A DNA stretch of 64,000 nt from NCBI RefSeq assembly GCF_014842265.1, contig NZ_JACYVI010000001.1, positions 186,001-250,000 of the forward strand. The letters are read 5' to 3'. The stretch is from Pseudomonas sp. CFBP 13711. GTDB taxonomy: Bacteria; Pseudomonadota; Gammaproteobacteria; Pseudomonadales; Pseudomonadaceae. Both the position numbers and the translations under genes were made by a program. Of the stretch, positions 46,434 to 55,177 are shown one piece after another (within the stretch, counting starts at the first letter, position 1; each line of letters begins with the position of its first letter). The notes beneath the pieces are model-generated. The model was not told the DNA's origin and searched no databases. It saw nothing but the letters and a program-made list of their open reading frames with translations.

Positions 46434-46742
46434 TCAGAGCCGCTGCGTCAGTTGCTGCAAGAACGCCTGAATGACGTCTTCGTTGCGCTTGAAAAAATGC
46501 CACTGGCCGTGCTTCTGATTGGTGATCAATCCGGCCCGTTGCAGCGTTGACAGATGGGCCGAAACGGTCGACTGGGACAGACCGGCGCGCTGGTCGATCT
46601 GGCCGGCACAGACACCGCCATCAATCGTGTGACGCTGATCGGGGAAGGTCGCAACCGGGTCTTTGAGCCAGTCCAGAATTTGCCGGCGAACCGGATGAGC
46701 CAGGGCTTTGATGATTTCGTCGATGTCGATGTCAGTGGGCAT
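46434..46742 (-). CDS. ArsR-family repressor with a single cysteine
   Basis: A 102-residue winged-helix regulator. The HTH is in GLSQSTVSAHLSTLQRAGL, with LAHPVRRQILDWL before it. Only one cysteine is present (Cys45, GGVCAGQIDQ), immediately before the recognition region, and no CxC or other metal-binding pattern, so it is not a classical metal sensor. It leads the operon with the MFS and xenB genes and probably represses it via the palindromes between 46768 and 46863. Confidence 0.88.
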   Translation of the reverse strand: MPTDIDIDEIIKALAHPVRRQILDWLKDPVATFPDQRHTIDGGVCAGQIDQRAGLSQSTVSAHLSTLQRAGLITNQKHGQWHFFKRNEDVIQAFLQQLTQRL

Positions 46743-46767
46743 GTCGTTCTCAGTGCAGGTGCGCTGT

Positions 46768-46863
46768 ATCGCGATGGGGCGAACCTTATATCTATAAATC
46801 GCGATATACAAATATGAATCGGTGCTTAGCCCAGGCTCAATCGTTATATCGGGTTATAACGAT
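46768..46863. promoter_or_regulatory. Palindrome array (probable ArsR-type operator)
   Basis: ATCGCGAT occurs at 46768–46775 and 46798–46805, start to start 30 bp (about three helical turns). A perfect 9-bp inverted repeat, ATCGTTATA / TATAACGAT with a 6-bp spacer, spans 46840–46863. TATATC / GATATA (46787–46808) also pairs around the second copy. All lie upstream of the ArsR gene (-) and in front of acpH (+). The remaining 280-bp gap has no other feature. Confidence 0.6.
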
Positions 46864-47022
46864 ATGGTTTTGGCCCGGTGGTTTGGTAGAGCGTTCGAAG
46901 GCGATCCCGCTTTACAGGCGCGGGGAATGTGGCGACTGTACCCACGTCATTGCGAATGGCCCCCCGCACATTCAGCGGAGACAGGCGCAAAAAGAAGGCC
47001 CGCGGCAATAAAGGCAACAACC

Positions 47023-47619
47023 ATGAATTACCTCGCACACCTGCACCTCGGCGGGCAGGCGCCGGCGCAATTGCTGGGCAGCCTGTATGGCGACTTCGTC
47101 AAAGGGCTGCTGCCCGGACGTTTCCCGGCGGACATCGAAAGCGCGATTCGTCTGCATCGGCGCATCGATGCGTTCACCGATTCGCATCCGCTGATCAAAC
47201 AAGCGCTGGGGCGTTTTCCCGACGGCCGTCGGCGCTATGCCGGCATCGCACTGGATGTGTTTTTCGACCACTGCCTGGCGCGGGACTGGCATCGGTATTC
47301 AGACCAGCCTCTGGACGCCTTCACCCGCAAGGTCTACCGCGTGCTGGCCGATGAGCCTGCGTTGCCGGAGCGGCTGGCGCTGATTGCCCCGCGCATGGCA
47401 GCGCAGGACTGGTTGGGTTCGTACCGGGAATTTTCGGTGGTGGGCGATGCGCTGGCCGGCATCTCGCGGCGCTTGTCACGGCCGGAAGGGCTGGCCGGCG
47501 TCTACCAGGAACTGCACGCGCTGTATCGACCGCTGAGTGACGACTTCAGCGCGTTTTACCCTGAGCTTCAGGCGTTTGCTCAAGCGGCTTTGGCGGCGGA
47601 CCCTACCGTCGCCGGTTGA
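47023..47619 (+). CDS. acpH: Acyl-carrier-protein phosphodiesterase
   Basis: A 198-residue hydrolase that removes phosphopantetheine from holo-ACP. It has the family's MNYLAHLHL N-terminus, GSLYGDFVKG, the HRRIDAFTDSHP histidine cluster and VFFDHCLARDW, consistent with the HD-like active site. The ATG at 47023 is used; the frame stays open upstream to 46822 across the operator region, which is not coding. Its last 40 bp overlap the 3' end of olsA on the other strand. Confidence 0.9.
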   Translation: MNYLAHLHLGGQAPAQLLGSLYGDFVKGLLPGRFPADIESAIRLHRRIDAFTDSHPLIKQALGRFPDGRRRYAGIALDVFFDHCLARDWHRYSDQPLDAFTRKVYRVLADEPALPERLALIAPRMAAQDWLGSYREFSVVGDALAGISRRLSRPEGLAGVYQELHALYRPLSDDFSAFYPELQAFAQAALAADPTVAG

Positions 47620-48368
47620 ACCGCCTCGCCGAACAACGCGATCTGCACCGCCTGCTGCGCTTCGAACGCCAGCGCTGCGCGTTCTTTCCCCTGGGAAGCG
47701 ATCGGCGAGAGTAACTGGATGTGCACCTCACTCACCTCATTGGCAAACAGTCGACGCAGGTGCGAGAGCAGGTCGTCGTCGCCAATGAAAGGCGCGATCT
47801 GATCCGGCTGGCCGTCCCGCACATATTGAATGGCAACAGGCTGCACCGGCACGCCGGTTTCAATCGCGCTCGACAGCAGGCGGCCGTGGAAGGTGCGCAA
47901 GCTGCGGCCGTCGGTGGTGGTGCCCTCGGGGAAGATCACCAGTGAATGCCTGCCCAGCAAGTGCTGGCCCATCTGCTTCTGAATCAGCTTGCTGTCGCCC
48001 GAGCCCCGGCGGATGAACAGTGTCCCGGCTTTCAACGCCAGCCAGCCCGCCACCGGCCAGGTGCGCACCTCGGCTTTGGACAGGAACGACAGCGGCGCCA
48101 GCATCCCCAGCAGCAGGATGTCGGTCCACGACACGTGATTGCTCACCCACAACATCGGCTCGCTCGGCAACTTGCCGCTAACGTTCACGCGAAACGGCAG
48201 CGCCGCACTCAGGCGCGCCATGAACCAGGCGGTCCAGCGCTGGCGACGGGCCATGGAATTGCCGATGCGCAGGCGTTCCATCAGGGCAAAGGTGCCGGCG
48301 ATGCTCAGGCCCAGCGCGATGACCCAGAGCACCCGCACCACGCGCGCATGACTGCGCCAGGTGCTCAT
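47580..48368 (-). CDS. olsA: Ornithine-lipid acyltransferase OlsA (PlsC family)
   Basis: A 262-residue membrane acyltransferase with NHVSWTD (NHxxxxD motif) and FPEGTT. OlsA adds the second fatty acid to lyso-ornithine lipid; assigned by PlsC motifs plus its position after olsB. One N-terminal TM helix (VVRVLWVIALGLSIAGTFAL) anchors it. The start overlaps the olsB stop (TGATG), so translation is coupled. Confidence 0.9.
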   Translation of the reverse strand: MSTWRSHARVVRVLWVIALGLSIAGTFALMERLRIGNSMARRQRWTAWFMARLSAALPFRVNVSGKLPSEPMLWVSNHVSWTDILLLGMLAPLSFLSKAEVRTWPVAGWLALKAGTLFIRRGSGDSKLIQKQMGQHLLGRHSLVIFPEGTTTDGRSLRTFHGRLLSSAIETGVPVQPVAIQYVRDGQPDQIAPFIGDDDLLSHLRRLFANEVSEVHIQLLSPIASQGKERAALAFEAQQAVQIALFGEAVQPATVGSAAKAA

Positions 48369-49123
48369 CACACCGCAGCCTTGAAGTGGCGGGCGTAGCG
48401 TGGGCACAAGTCGTCGCGTTTGAGCAGGATAAACACGTCGGCGACCTGGAAATCTTCGTCCCAGCACGGTTCGCCGCAGATCTTCGCGCCCAGGCGCATA
48501 TAGGCCTTGAGCAGCGGCGGCATCTCGCAGATCACGTTGTTGGGCAGGTCCAGCGTCGGCAGGGGATTCTTCGGTTCGGCGCGCAGGTGCTCGGTGCACA
48601 GATAGCGTTCGCGCAGGCGCTGCATGATCGCGTGGGCCTGAATGCCGCCGTCTTGCATCGGAATGCTGGCGCAGCCCATCAAGTAGCTGTAGCCGCCTTC
48701 GTTGAGGATCTCGGCCAATTCGCTCCACAACACGGCGATGGTGCCGCCGTTGCGGTAGGAAGGATCGACACAGGTGCGACCCAGTTCCAGGATCGGGCCC
48801 TGCAAATGGCGCAGGCCATGGAGGCTGAATTCTTCTTCGCTGTAGAACTGGCCCAGGGTATTTGCGGCTTTGTGGTCCAGCAAACGGGTGGTGGCGACCA
48901 AGCGGCCGCTGCTCAGGTCTCGCACGCCGATGTGCACGCAGTGTACGTCGTAATCATCGACGTCCAGGCCCAGCTCGGCGCCCTTGAGCCTGGCGTTGAA
49001 CTCGCCACTGAACACACTGAAGCGCAAAGCCTGTGCTTCCTGCAGGGCCTTCTCACCGACCAGGCGTTCTGCCTGCAGGCGACGTTCGGTTCGGGTGTCT
49101 CGAATGCTGGCGATCTGAGTCAT
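48368..49123 (-). CDS. olsB: Ornithine N-acyltransferase OlsB
   Basis: A 251-residue GNAT-fold enzyme that makes lyso-ornithine lipid from ornithine and acyl-ACP. Recognisable segments are [34 protein letters not shown] and [14 protein letters not shown]. It matches P. aeruginosa olsB in place and length. Phosphate limitation induces olsBA there. A partial PhoB-like sequence lies about 110 bp upstream. The ATG at 49123 is chosen over longer frames. Confidence 0.9.
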   Translation of the reverse strand: MTQIASIRDTRTERRLQAERLVGEKALQEAQALRFSVFSGEFNARLKGAELGLDVDDYDVHCVHIGVRDLSSGRLVATTRLLDHKAANTLGQFYSEEEFSLHGLRHLQGPILELGRTCVDPSYRNGGTIAVLWSELAEILNEGGYSYLMGCASIPMQDGGIQAHAIMQRLRERYLCTEHLRAEPKNPLPTLDLPNNVICEMPPLLKAYMRLGAKICGEPCWDEDFQVADVFILLKRDDLCPRYARHFKAAV

Positions 49124-49210
49124 GCGGCGTCTCCGTAATCCCGCCTTCGTCCAGGCGGGTCGACTGATTGTTCGAGCATTGCTGTACGAATTCAGGCTAG
49201 GGAGAGGCCG

Positions 49211-49249
49211 TGTCACCACCATTAAGCTTTGGTGATGGTTGCGTGACAG
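49211..49249. promoter_or_regulatory. Dyad with partial Pho-box match upstream of olsB
   Basis: TGTCAC (49211) and GTGACA (49243) frame nested CACCA / TGGTG arms. On the minus strand CTGTCAC-GCAA-CCATCAC (49249–49232) matches the two-repeat PhoB box at 10 of 14 repeat positions. It lies in the 195-bp gap between olsB and the divergent hydrolase gene. Confidence 0.35.
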
Positions 49250-49318
49250 GGGTTTGGGTTCCCTGTGCTGTCATTTTTGCCTGCTAGGGTTGCCTGCATC
49301 CGAGCCCGAGTCCCCTTC

Positions 49319-50413
49319 ATGACCCGTCTGCTGTTCACCTTCGCGCTGTTCCTCATCAGCTGTTCGGCCGCTGCCGAAACCTGGCCCGCGCCGGAGTGGT
49401 CCGAGCGCCCGCTCAGTGAAAGCGCTGCCGTAGCGGCCCTCGATGCCTACGCCTTCCCGCCCCGCGACGAGGTCGAACGCAAAGGCGTGCGCACGGATGC
49501 GCTGCTGATCATCCACGACGGCGAAGTGGTGTATGAACGCTATGGCGGCGTGACCCGGGCAGACACCCCACACCTGACCTGGTCGATCAGCAAAAGCATT
49601 TTGGCCAGCGTGCTGGGCGTCGCTTTTGCTGAAGGCCGCTTCAAACTTGAGGACCCCGTCGCCAATTTCTACCCGCCATTCAGCGTGCATCCCGACATCA
49701 AGCTTCAGGACCTTCTGCACTGGGCTTCGGGCCTGGACTGGCAGGAGGATTACAAATACGCGCCCCTTAACTCGTCGGTCGTCGCGATGCTTTACACCCG
49801 AGGGCGCGGCGACATGGCGCGGTACACCGCCGAGCACGGCGTCGCCAGTGCGCCGGGCACTTCATACCGGTATTCCAGCGGCGACAGCACCGTCCTCGCC
49901 GCTGCACTGAAAGGCGTGGTCGGTGACAGCGCTTACGGCGATTACCCGTGGACTGCGTTGTTCGAGCCGCTGGGCATCTCCAGCGCCACGTGGGAGCGCG
50001 ATACCACCGGCACCTTTGTCGGGTCGTCCTACGCGTACATGACGGCCCGCGACCTGGCGCGCATCGGCTTGCTGATGGAACGCGGCGGGCGCTGGCAAGA
50101 CCGCCAGTTGCTGCCCAGGGCCTGGGTTGATTTCAACCTCACGCCGTTCAAATCCCTGACCCCGACCCCGCCCGATGAAGCCCCCGGCGGTCACTGGTGG
50201 CTGAACAAAACCGCCGATGGCAAGCCTGAACCGTGGCCAGACGCACCGGCGGACACCTTTGCCGCACTTGGCCATTGGGGGCAAGCGCTGTACGTAATCC
50301 CCAGCGAGAAGCTGGTGATCGTTCGTTACGCCGACGATCGCGACGGCAGCTACGACCACAATCAACTGCTCAAGCTGGCGCTGAGCGCTGTGGCCGGGGA
50401 GGGTGGCAAATGA
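49319..50413 (+). CDS. Secreted serine hydrolase (beta-lactamase/class C fold)
   Basis: A 364-residue protein with a signal peptide (LLFTFALFLISCSAAAETW). The SxxK nucleophile motif is TWSISKSILASVLG, the tyrosine motif YRYSSGDST, and HWGQALYVIPS is the third box region. It resembles esterase/EstB-type and penicillin-binding-like hydrolases rather than an antibiotic-resistance enzyme. Its stop overlaps the next start by 4 bp (ATGA). Substrate unknown. Confidence 0.87.
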   Translation: MTRLLFTFALFLISCSAAAETWPAPEWSERPLSESAAVAALDAYAFPPRDEVERKGVRTDALLIIHDGEVVYERYGGVTRADTPHLTWSISKSILASVLGVAFAEGRFKLEDPVANFYPPFSVHPDIKLQDLLHWASGLDWQEDYKYAPLNSSVVAMLYTRGRGDMARYTAEHGVASAPGTSYRYSSGDSTVLAAALKGVVGDSAYGDYPWTALFEPLGISSATWERDTTGTFVGSSYAYMTARDLARIGLLMERGGRWQDRQLLPRAWVDFNLTPFKSLTPTPPDEAPGGHWWLNKTADGKPEPWPDAPADTFAALGHWGQALYVIPSEKLVIVRYADDRDGSYDHNQLLKLALSAVAGEGGK

Positions 50414-50748
50414 TCGCTCGCAAAGCTTTTATCCGACGCCGCCCGTTCAGCAGTCTCGCCCTACTGGTGCTGCTGATCATCGCCGGCCTGATCTGGAACT
50501 GGCGGGTTCAGCTGCAGGTATTTCCCAGCATCATCAGCGCCTATACCGCCAAGGAATATTGCTCGTGCCGCTTCGTCATGAACAACCCGGCGGAGTATTG
50601 CCACAGCTACGTCAAACAGTGGCTGCCCAGCACGATCAACGAGGATGCCCTGAACAAGCGCATCACCGCGACAGGGCTGGGCCGCGACAGCGAAGCGCGC
50701 TGGGAAGGCCAGCGCCAAGGCTGCCGGCTGTCATCGCCGGTGCCGTAG
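50410..50748 (+). CDS. Small bitopic Cys-rich protein coupled to the hydrolase gene
   Basis: A 112-residue protein with one TM helix (about 12–33, PFSSLALLVLLIIAGLIW). The outer part has four cysteines: KEYCSCRFVMNNPAEYCHSY and a C-terminal QRQGCRLS. CxC and spaced Cys suggest disulfides or metal binding in the periplasm. I recognise no domain. ATGA coupling to the upstream hydrolase suggests a shared role. Confidence 0.75.
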   Translation: MIARKAFIRRRPFSSLALLVLLIIAGLIWNWRVQLQVFPSIISAYTAKEYCSCRFVMNNPAEYCHSYVKQWLPSTINEDALNKRITATGLGRDSEARWEGQRQGCRLSSPVP

Positions 50749-50897
50749 AACGTTGAAGTTTGCCTGCGGTCAGACAGGCGGATAGGGTTGCGTATCGCAC
50801 CCTCTGGAGTCTGCATGTCCATTCGCATTCCATCCTCGCTTGTCCGCCCGGCAAGCGCTGCTCAAACCTGCCTGCTGACCGCCACGGCGAGCCGCCC

Positions 50898-52055
50898 ATG
50901 AGGGGCGCGATTTTTCCGTGGCGCGAAGACAACCAGTTCAACCTGCTGATCGACGGCCCTGCGTTTTTTCCGCGCATGATCGCCGCGATCGAAGGTGCGC
51001 AGCAGCAGATCGAACTCGAACTGTATCTGGTCGAAGCCGGCGCCTGTGCCGAAGCGATCGTGCAGGCGCTGGTGGGTGCGGCGAGCCGCGGGGTCATCGT
51101 GCGCTGTCTGTTCGATGATTTCGGGTCGGCGGCTTTCACGATCGGCTTGCGCAAGCGCCTGACCGATTCGGGCGTGATCCTGCGTTTCTATAACCGGGTG
51201 CATTGGCGACGCGGCCTGCGCAACCTTTACCGCGACCACCGCAAACTGCTGTTGGTGGACAAAGCGCTGGCGGTGGTGGGCGGGACGGGGGTCACTGATG
51301 AATTCTGGCGCCCGGACCTGAACAGCAGCGAGTGGCATGAGGTGATGGTCGAGATTCGCGGCCCGCTGGTGATTGACTGGCAAGCGCTGTTCGATCGCCA
51401 GTTCCACGCCAACCCTCGGCGGCGGGCGTGGCGGCCAGCGGAAAACTTTGGTCTGCCGCGCCTGCCCAAGGCGCCCGTCGGTGGGCATGGGCTGGGGCGC
51501 GTGGCGTATGCCGACTCCCGTCAGCATCGGGATATCGTGCAGTCCCTGGTGCGCGCGCTGAACACCAGCAAGACGCGCATCTGGCTGGCGACGCCGTATT
51601 TTCTGCCGACCTGGAAAGTCCGCCGCGCCTTGCGTCGCGCGGCCTCTCGGGGCGTAGACGTGCGCTTGTTGCTGACCGGGCCGCGCACCGATCATCCCTC
51701 GGTTCGTTACGCCGGCCACCGTTATTACCCGCGCCTGCTCAAGGCCGGGGTGAAAATTTTCGAATACCAGCCGTGCTTCCTGCACCTGAAGATGGTGCTG
51801 ATCGACGACTGGGTCAGCGTAGGCTCCTGCAACTTCGATCACTGGAACCTGCGCTTCAACCTGGAAGCCAACCTCGAAGCGATCGACCCCGCGCTGACTC
51901 ACGCCGTGGCCACGAGCTTTACCAAGGATTTCGCCGTGAGCAGCGAAATCACCCTGGACGGCTGGAAATCCAGACCGCTGTGGCGACGGGTTCAGGAGCG
52001 TGTCTGGGGATGGCTGGATCGGTTGGTGGTGAATGTGCTGGATCGGCGGGGGTAA
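50898..52055 (+). CDS. clsB: Cardiolipin synthase-like phospholipase D protein (ClsB type)
   Basis: A 385-residue PLD-family enzyme with two HKD sites: YRDHRKLLLVDKALAVVGGT and FLHLKMVLIDDWVSVGSCNF. ClsB uses phosphatidylethanolamine and phosphatidylglycerol to make cardiolipin at the inner membrane. It lacks N-terminal TM helices, which fits ClsB rather than ClsA. The ATG at 50898 gives MRGAIFPWREDNQF; upstream codons are open but not conserved-looking. It is closed by the terminator at 52081. Confidence 0.85.
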   Translation: MRGAIFPWREDNQFNLLIDGPAFFPRMIAAIEGAQQQIELELYLVEAGACAEAIVQALVGAASRGVIVRCLFDDFGSAAFTIGLRKRLTDSGVILRFYNRVHWRRGLRNLYRDHRKLLLVDKALAVVGGTGVTDEFWRPDLNSSEWHEVMVEIRGPLVIDWQALFDRQFHANPRRRAWRPAENFGLPRLPKAPVGGHGLGRVAYADSRQHRDIVQSLVRALNTSKTRIWLATPYFLPTWKVRRALRRAASRGVDVRLLLTGPRTDHPSVRYAGHRYYPRLLKAGVKIFEYQPCFLHLKMVLIDDWVSVGSCNFDHWNLRFNLEANLEAIDPALTHAVATSFTKDFAVSSEITLDGWKSRPLWRRVQERVWGWLDRLVVNVLDRRG

Positions 52056-52080
52056 ACGCTCCACAACCCATCGCCCACAA

Positions 52081-52110
52081 AAAAGCCCGACTCACAGGTC
52101 GGGCTTTTTC
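52081..52110. terminator. Bidirectional terminator between clsB and fumarase
   Basis: AAGCCCGAC / GTCGGGCTT 9-bp stem with a TCACAG loop, A run before and T run after. Confidence 0.93.
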
Positions 52111-52129
52111 GTTTTAACGATCGAAATGC

Positions 52130-53653
52130 TTACTGCACCTCTACCGCGAGGCTCTCACTGATCTTCTTCTGCCAGATGGCGGGACCCGTGATGTGAACCG
52201 ACTCGCCCTTGCTGTCGACAGCAACCGTCACCGGCATGTCCTTGACCTCGAACTCGTAGATCGCTTCCATGCCCAGTTCCGGGAAGGCCAGCACTTGCGA
52301 CTTCTTGATCGCCTGAGCGACCAGATACGCGGCGCCGCCAACGGCCATCAGGTAAACCGCTTTATTGTCCTTGATCGCTTCGATGGCGGTCGGGCCGCGC
52401 TCGGATTTGCCGATCATGCCCAACAGGCCGGTCTGCTCGAGAATCTGGCGGGTGAACTTGTCCATCCGCGTCGCCGTGGTCGGACCGGCAGGGCCCACCA
52501 CTTCGTCACCCACTGGATCAACCGGGCCGACGTAATAGATGAAGCGACCCTTCAGGTCCACCGGCAGGGTTTCGCCCTTGTTCAGCATCTCGACCATGCG
52601 CTTGTGCGCCGCGTCTCGGCCGGTGAGCATCTTGCCGTTGAGCAGGACCGTTTCGCCCGGCTTCCAGCTCTGCACGTCTTCCGGCGTCAGCGTGTCGAGG
52701 TTGACGCGGCGGGCCGACGGGCCGGCTTCCCAGACGATCTCCGGGTAAGCGTCCAGCGGCGGCGCTTCCAGCGAAGCCGGACCGGAGCCGTCGAGCACAA
52801 AGTGGGCATGACGGGTGGCGGCGCAGTTGGGGATCATGCACACCGGCAGGGACGCGGCGTGGGTCGGGTAGTCCATGATCTTGACGTCGAGCACGGTGGT
52901 CAGACCGCCGAGGCCCTGGGCGCCGATGCCCAGCTGGTTGACCTTCTCGAACAGCTCCAGACGCATTTCTTCCAGACGGTTCGACGGGCCGCGTGCCTTG
53001 AGCTCGTGGATGTCGATGGATTCCATCAGGACTTCCTTGGCCATCACCGCAGCTTTCTCGGCCGTACCGCCGATGCCGATGCCGAGCATGCCCGGCGGGC
53101 ACCAGCCAGCGCCCATGGTCGGCACGGTTTTCAGCACCCAGTCGACGATGGAGTCGGACGGGTTGAGCATCGCCATCTTCGATTTGTTTTCGGAACCGCC
53201 GCCCTTGGCCGCTACGTCCACTTCCACGGTGTTACCCGGGACGATGGAGTAGTGGATGACCGCAGGTGTGTTGTCCTTGGTGTTCTTGCGGGCGCCGGCC
53301 GGATCGGCGAGGATCGAGGCGCGCAGGACGTTTTCCGGCAGGTTGTAGGCGCGACGCACACCTTCGTTGATCATGTCGTCCAGGCCCATGGTGGCGCCAT
53401 CCCAGCGCACGTCCATGCCGACACGGACGAACACGGTGACGATGCCGGTGTCCTGGCAGATCGGCCGATGACCGGTGGCGCACATGCGAGAATTGATCAG
53501 AATCTGGGCCATGGAATCCCGTGCGGCAGGGGATTCCTCACGCAGGTAGGCCTCGTGCATGGCCTGGATGAAGTCAACGGGGTGGTAATAAGAAATGAAC
53601 TGCAAGGCGTCAGCGACACTCTGGATCAGGTCGTCTTGCTTGATCACGGTCAT
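52130..53653 (-). CDS. fumA: Class I (iron-sulfur) fumarate hydratase
   Basis: A 507-residue 4Fe-4S fumarase of the TCA cycle. Cluster cysteines appear in MCATGHRPICQDTG, MIPNCAATRHAHF and GAGWCPPGMLGIGIGG; AGPTTATRMDKFT is in the C-terminal beta domain. The ATG at 53653 has GAGGAGCG upstream; the frame extends 56 codons further without similarity. Single gene, convergent with clsB. Confidence 0.95.
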   Translation of the reverse strand: MTVIKQDDLIQSVADALQFISYYHPVDFIQAMHEAYLREESPAARDSMAQILINSRMCATGHRPICQDTGIVTVFVRVGMDVRWDGATMGLDDMINEGVRRAYNLPENVLRASILADPAGARKNTKDNTPAVIHYSIVPGNTVEVDVAAKGGGSENKSKMAMLNPSDSIVDWVLKTVPTMGAGWCPPGMLGIGIGGTAEKAAVMAKEVLMESIDIHELKARGPSNRLEEMRLELFEKVNQLGIGAQGLGGLTTVLDVKIMDYPTHAASLPVCMIPNCAATRHAHFVLDGSGPASLEAPPLDAYPEIVWEAGPSARRVNLDTLTPEDVQSWKPGETVLLNGKMLTGRDAAHKRMVEMLNKGETLPVDLKGRFIYYVGPVDPVGDEVVGPAGPTTATRMDKFTRQILEQTGLLGMIGKSERGPTAIEAIKDNKAVYLMAVGGAAYLVAQAIKKSQVLAFPELGMEAIYEFEVKDMPVTVAVDSKGESVHITGPAIWQKKISESLAVEVQ

Positions 53654-54055
53654 TGGGCGCGCTCCTCTGATTTGGCGGGAACATTCTAATTGCGGGTGGC
53701 GACGGGACCGCTTGGGCCGGACGAAAGCATCTTGATCAGGCGTCAGACAGCCGGGCAACACCTCGGCGTGGTCAGGGTAAAAAAGGCGCGGCAGTATAAC
53801 CCGAGGTCGATTAAGGTACATCCGCCAAAGGCCAAACCGTCGTCGAAAACGCCGTACGGCACCCGCACTGAATCATGCATGAAACAGATTGCTACGGCTG
53901 TCCGGAAAGACAGGGATTTGAATAGTCATTTTTTTACGCAAGCACTACAGTGGCAAGCTGCCTGCATTACCGCGCACGGCGCAGGAAGGTTTTGATCTGG
54001 TGCCTGAAAAGTGTCACAGGTCATCTTGCCGGTACGGGACGGACCCTTAATACCC
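53654..54055. other. 402-bp gap between fumarase and the GGDEF gene
   Basis: A divergent promoter region. A small hairpin CTGTC-CGGAAA-GACAG lies near 53900 with AT-rich sequence (a run of seven T) after it. I see no gene and no known riboswitch class. Confidence 0.6.
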
Positions 54056-55177
54056 ATGATGAGTCAACGAGTGACTGCCCAAACTATCCAGCGTTTGCTG
54101 CTGAAACGTTTCGCGCTCGCTACCGGCACCTATGTGCTGGGGCTGATGCTCGTATGGATGGCGTATTTTACCGGCTACTATCAAGCCACCTTCTTCGGGA
54201 TCTGGTGCACCAGTGTGCTGGTGCTTTTCTGTCAGGCCGCCTTGAGCCTGGTGTTTTTCGGTGGCTACAACCGACGCTTCAAAGACCCCAGCCTGACCGA
54301 GTTTCAGGTGCTCCTTGGGCTGGCCTGGCAGACGTTTCTCATCAGCCATATGGAAGCCTCCCGCGGCACCTTTCTGATCATTTACGTGCTGGTGCTGATG
54401 TTCGGATTGTTTCACCTGCGGCCCAGTATTTTCGCCCGCTGCGCCCTCTTTGCCTTGCTGGGATTCGCCGGGATCAACCTGTGGGACGCCAGTCGCGGGC
54501 GCCTGGCCGATCCGGGGCTGGCGGCGATTCAGACCTGCGCGTTGTTCATCGTTTTTTCCTGGCTGTGCCTGTTCGCGCGCTTCGTGCAGAACTCACGGAA
54601 CCGCATGCATCAGCGCCGCATCACCTTGCAGGCGCATCAGGAAACCCTGCGCGGCATGATGCTGCAGCTCGAAGAACTGGCGTCCACCGACGAGCTGACC
54701 AACCTCTGTAACCGCCGTCACTTCCTGCGTATCGCCACCCGCGAACTCGAACACATGGACGGCAATTACACCGCCGGACTGGCGCTCATCGATCTTGATC
54801 ACTTCAAGCGCGTCAACGATATCCATGGGCACGCCGCGGGTGACCGGGTGCTGCAGATGTTCGGCAAAACCGCGGCCCAGTGCCTGCGCTCCGATGACAT
54901 TCTCGCGCGCTATGGCGGTGAAGAATTCGTCTTGCTGATCCCGCGCTGCACCCGTGCGCAACTGGTCGACTGCTGTGAGCGCATCCGGCTCGCTTTCACC
55001 CATGTCACGCTGCCCGAGTTCCCTGAGCTGGACCTGAGCCTGTCGATCGGCATGACGGTTATCGAGCGCGGCGATCACATGGACCGGGCGCTGCAACGGG
55101 CCGACCAGTCCCTGTATCGCGCCAAGCACCAGGGCCGCAACCGCTGCCACGGCGCCTGGGATTACGCCGATGCCTGA
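54056..55177 (+). CDS. Membrane diguanylate cyclase (GGEEF), at the sadC position
   Basis: A 373-residue protein: about five TM helices in residues 20–180, a short linker with a coiled coil (QAHQETLRGMMLQLEELAS), and a GGDEF domain starting STDELTNLCNRRHFL. The active site is RYGGEEFVLLIPR and substrate-side DLDHFKRVNDIHGHAAGD is intact, so it should make cyclic di-GMP. Fumarase upstream and the ferredoxin reductase downstream match the sadC locus, but P. aeruginosa SadC is longer (about 487), so identity as SadC is unproven. Starts 54056 or 54059 are equivalent; a GTG at 54011 has no RBS. Confidence 0.88.
   Translation: MMSQRVTAQTIQRLLLKRFALATGTYVLGLMLVWMAYFTGYYQATFFGIWCTSVLVLFCQAALSLVFFGGYNRRFKDPSLTEFQVLLGLAWQTFLISHMEASRGTFLIIYVLVLMFGLFHLRPSIFARCALFALLGFAGINLWDASRGRLADPGLAAIQTCALFIVFSWLCLFARFVQNSRNRMHQRRITLQAHQETLRGMMLQLEELASTDELTNLCNRRHFLRIATRELEHMDGNYTAGLALIDLDHFKRVNDIHGHAAGDRVLQMFGKTAAQCLRSDDILARYGGEEFVLLIPRCTRAQLVDCCERIRLAFTHVTLPEFPELDLSLSIGMTVIERGDHMDRALQRADQSLYRAKHQGRNRCHGAWDYADA

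Noticed and set aside
46822..47022. Extension of the acpH frame to 46822.
   Set aside because: It crosses the palindromic operator, and the family N-terminus MNYLAHLHL begins at 47023.
53890..53925. Hairpin CTGTC-CGGAAA-GACAG considered as a riboswitch upstream of the cyclase.
   Set aside because: A five-base-pair stem only, about 150 bp from the gene, and it does not fit GEMM or other known classes.
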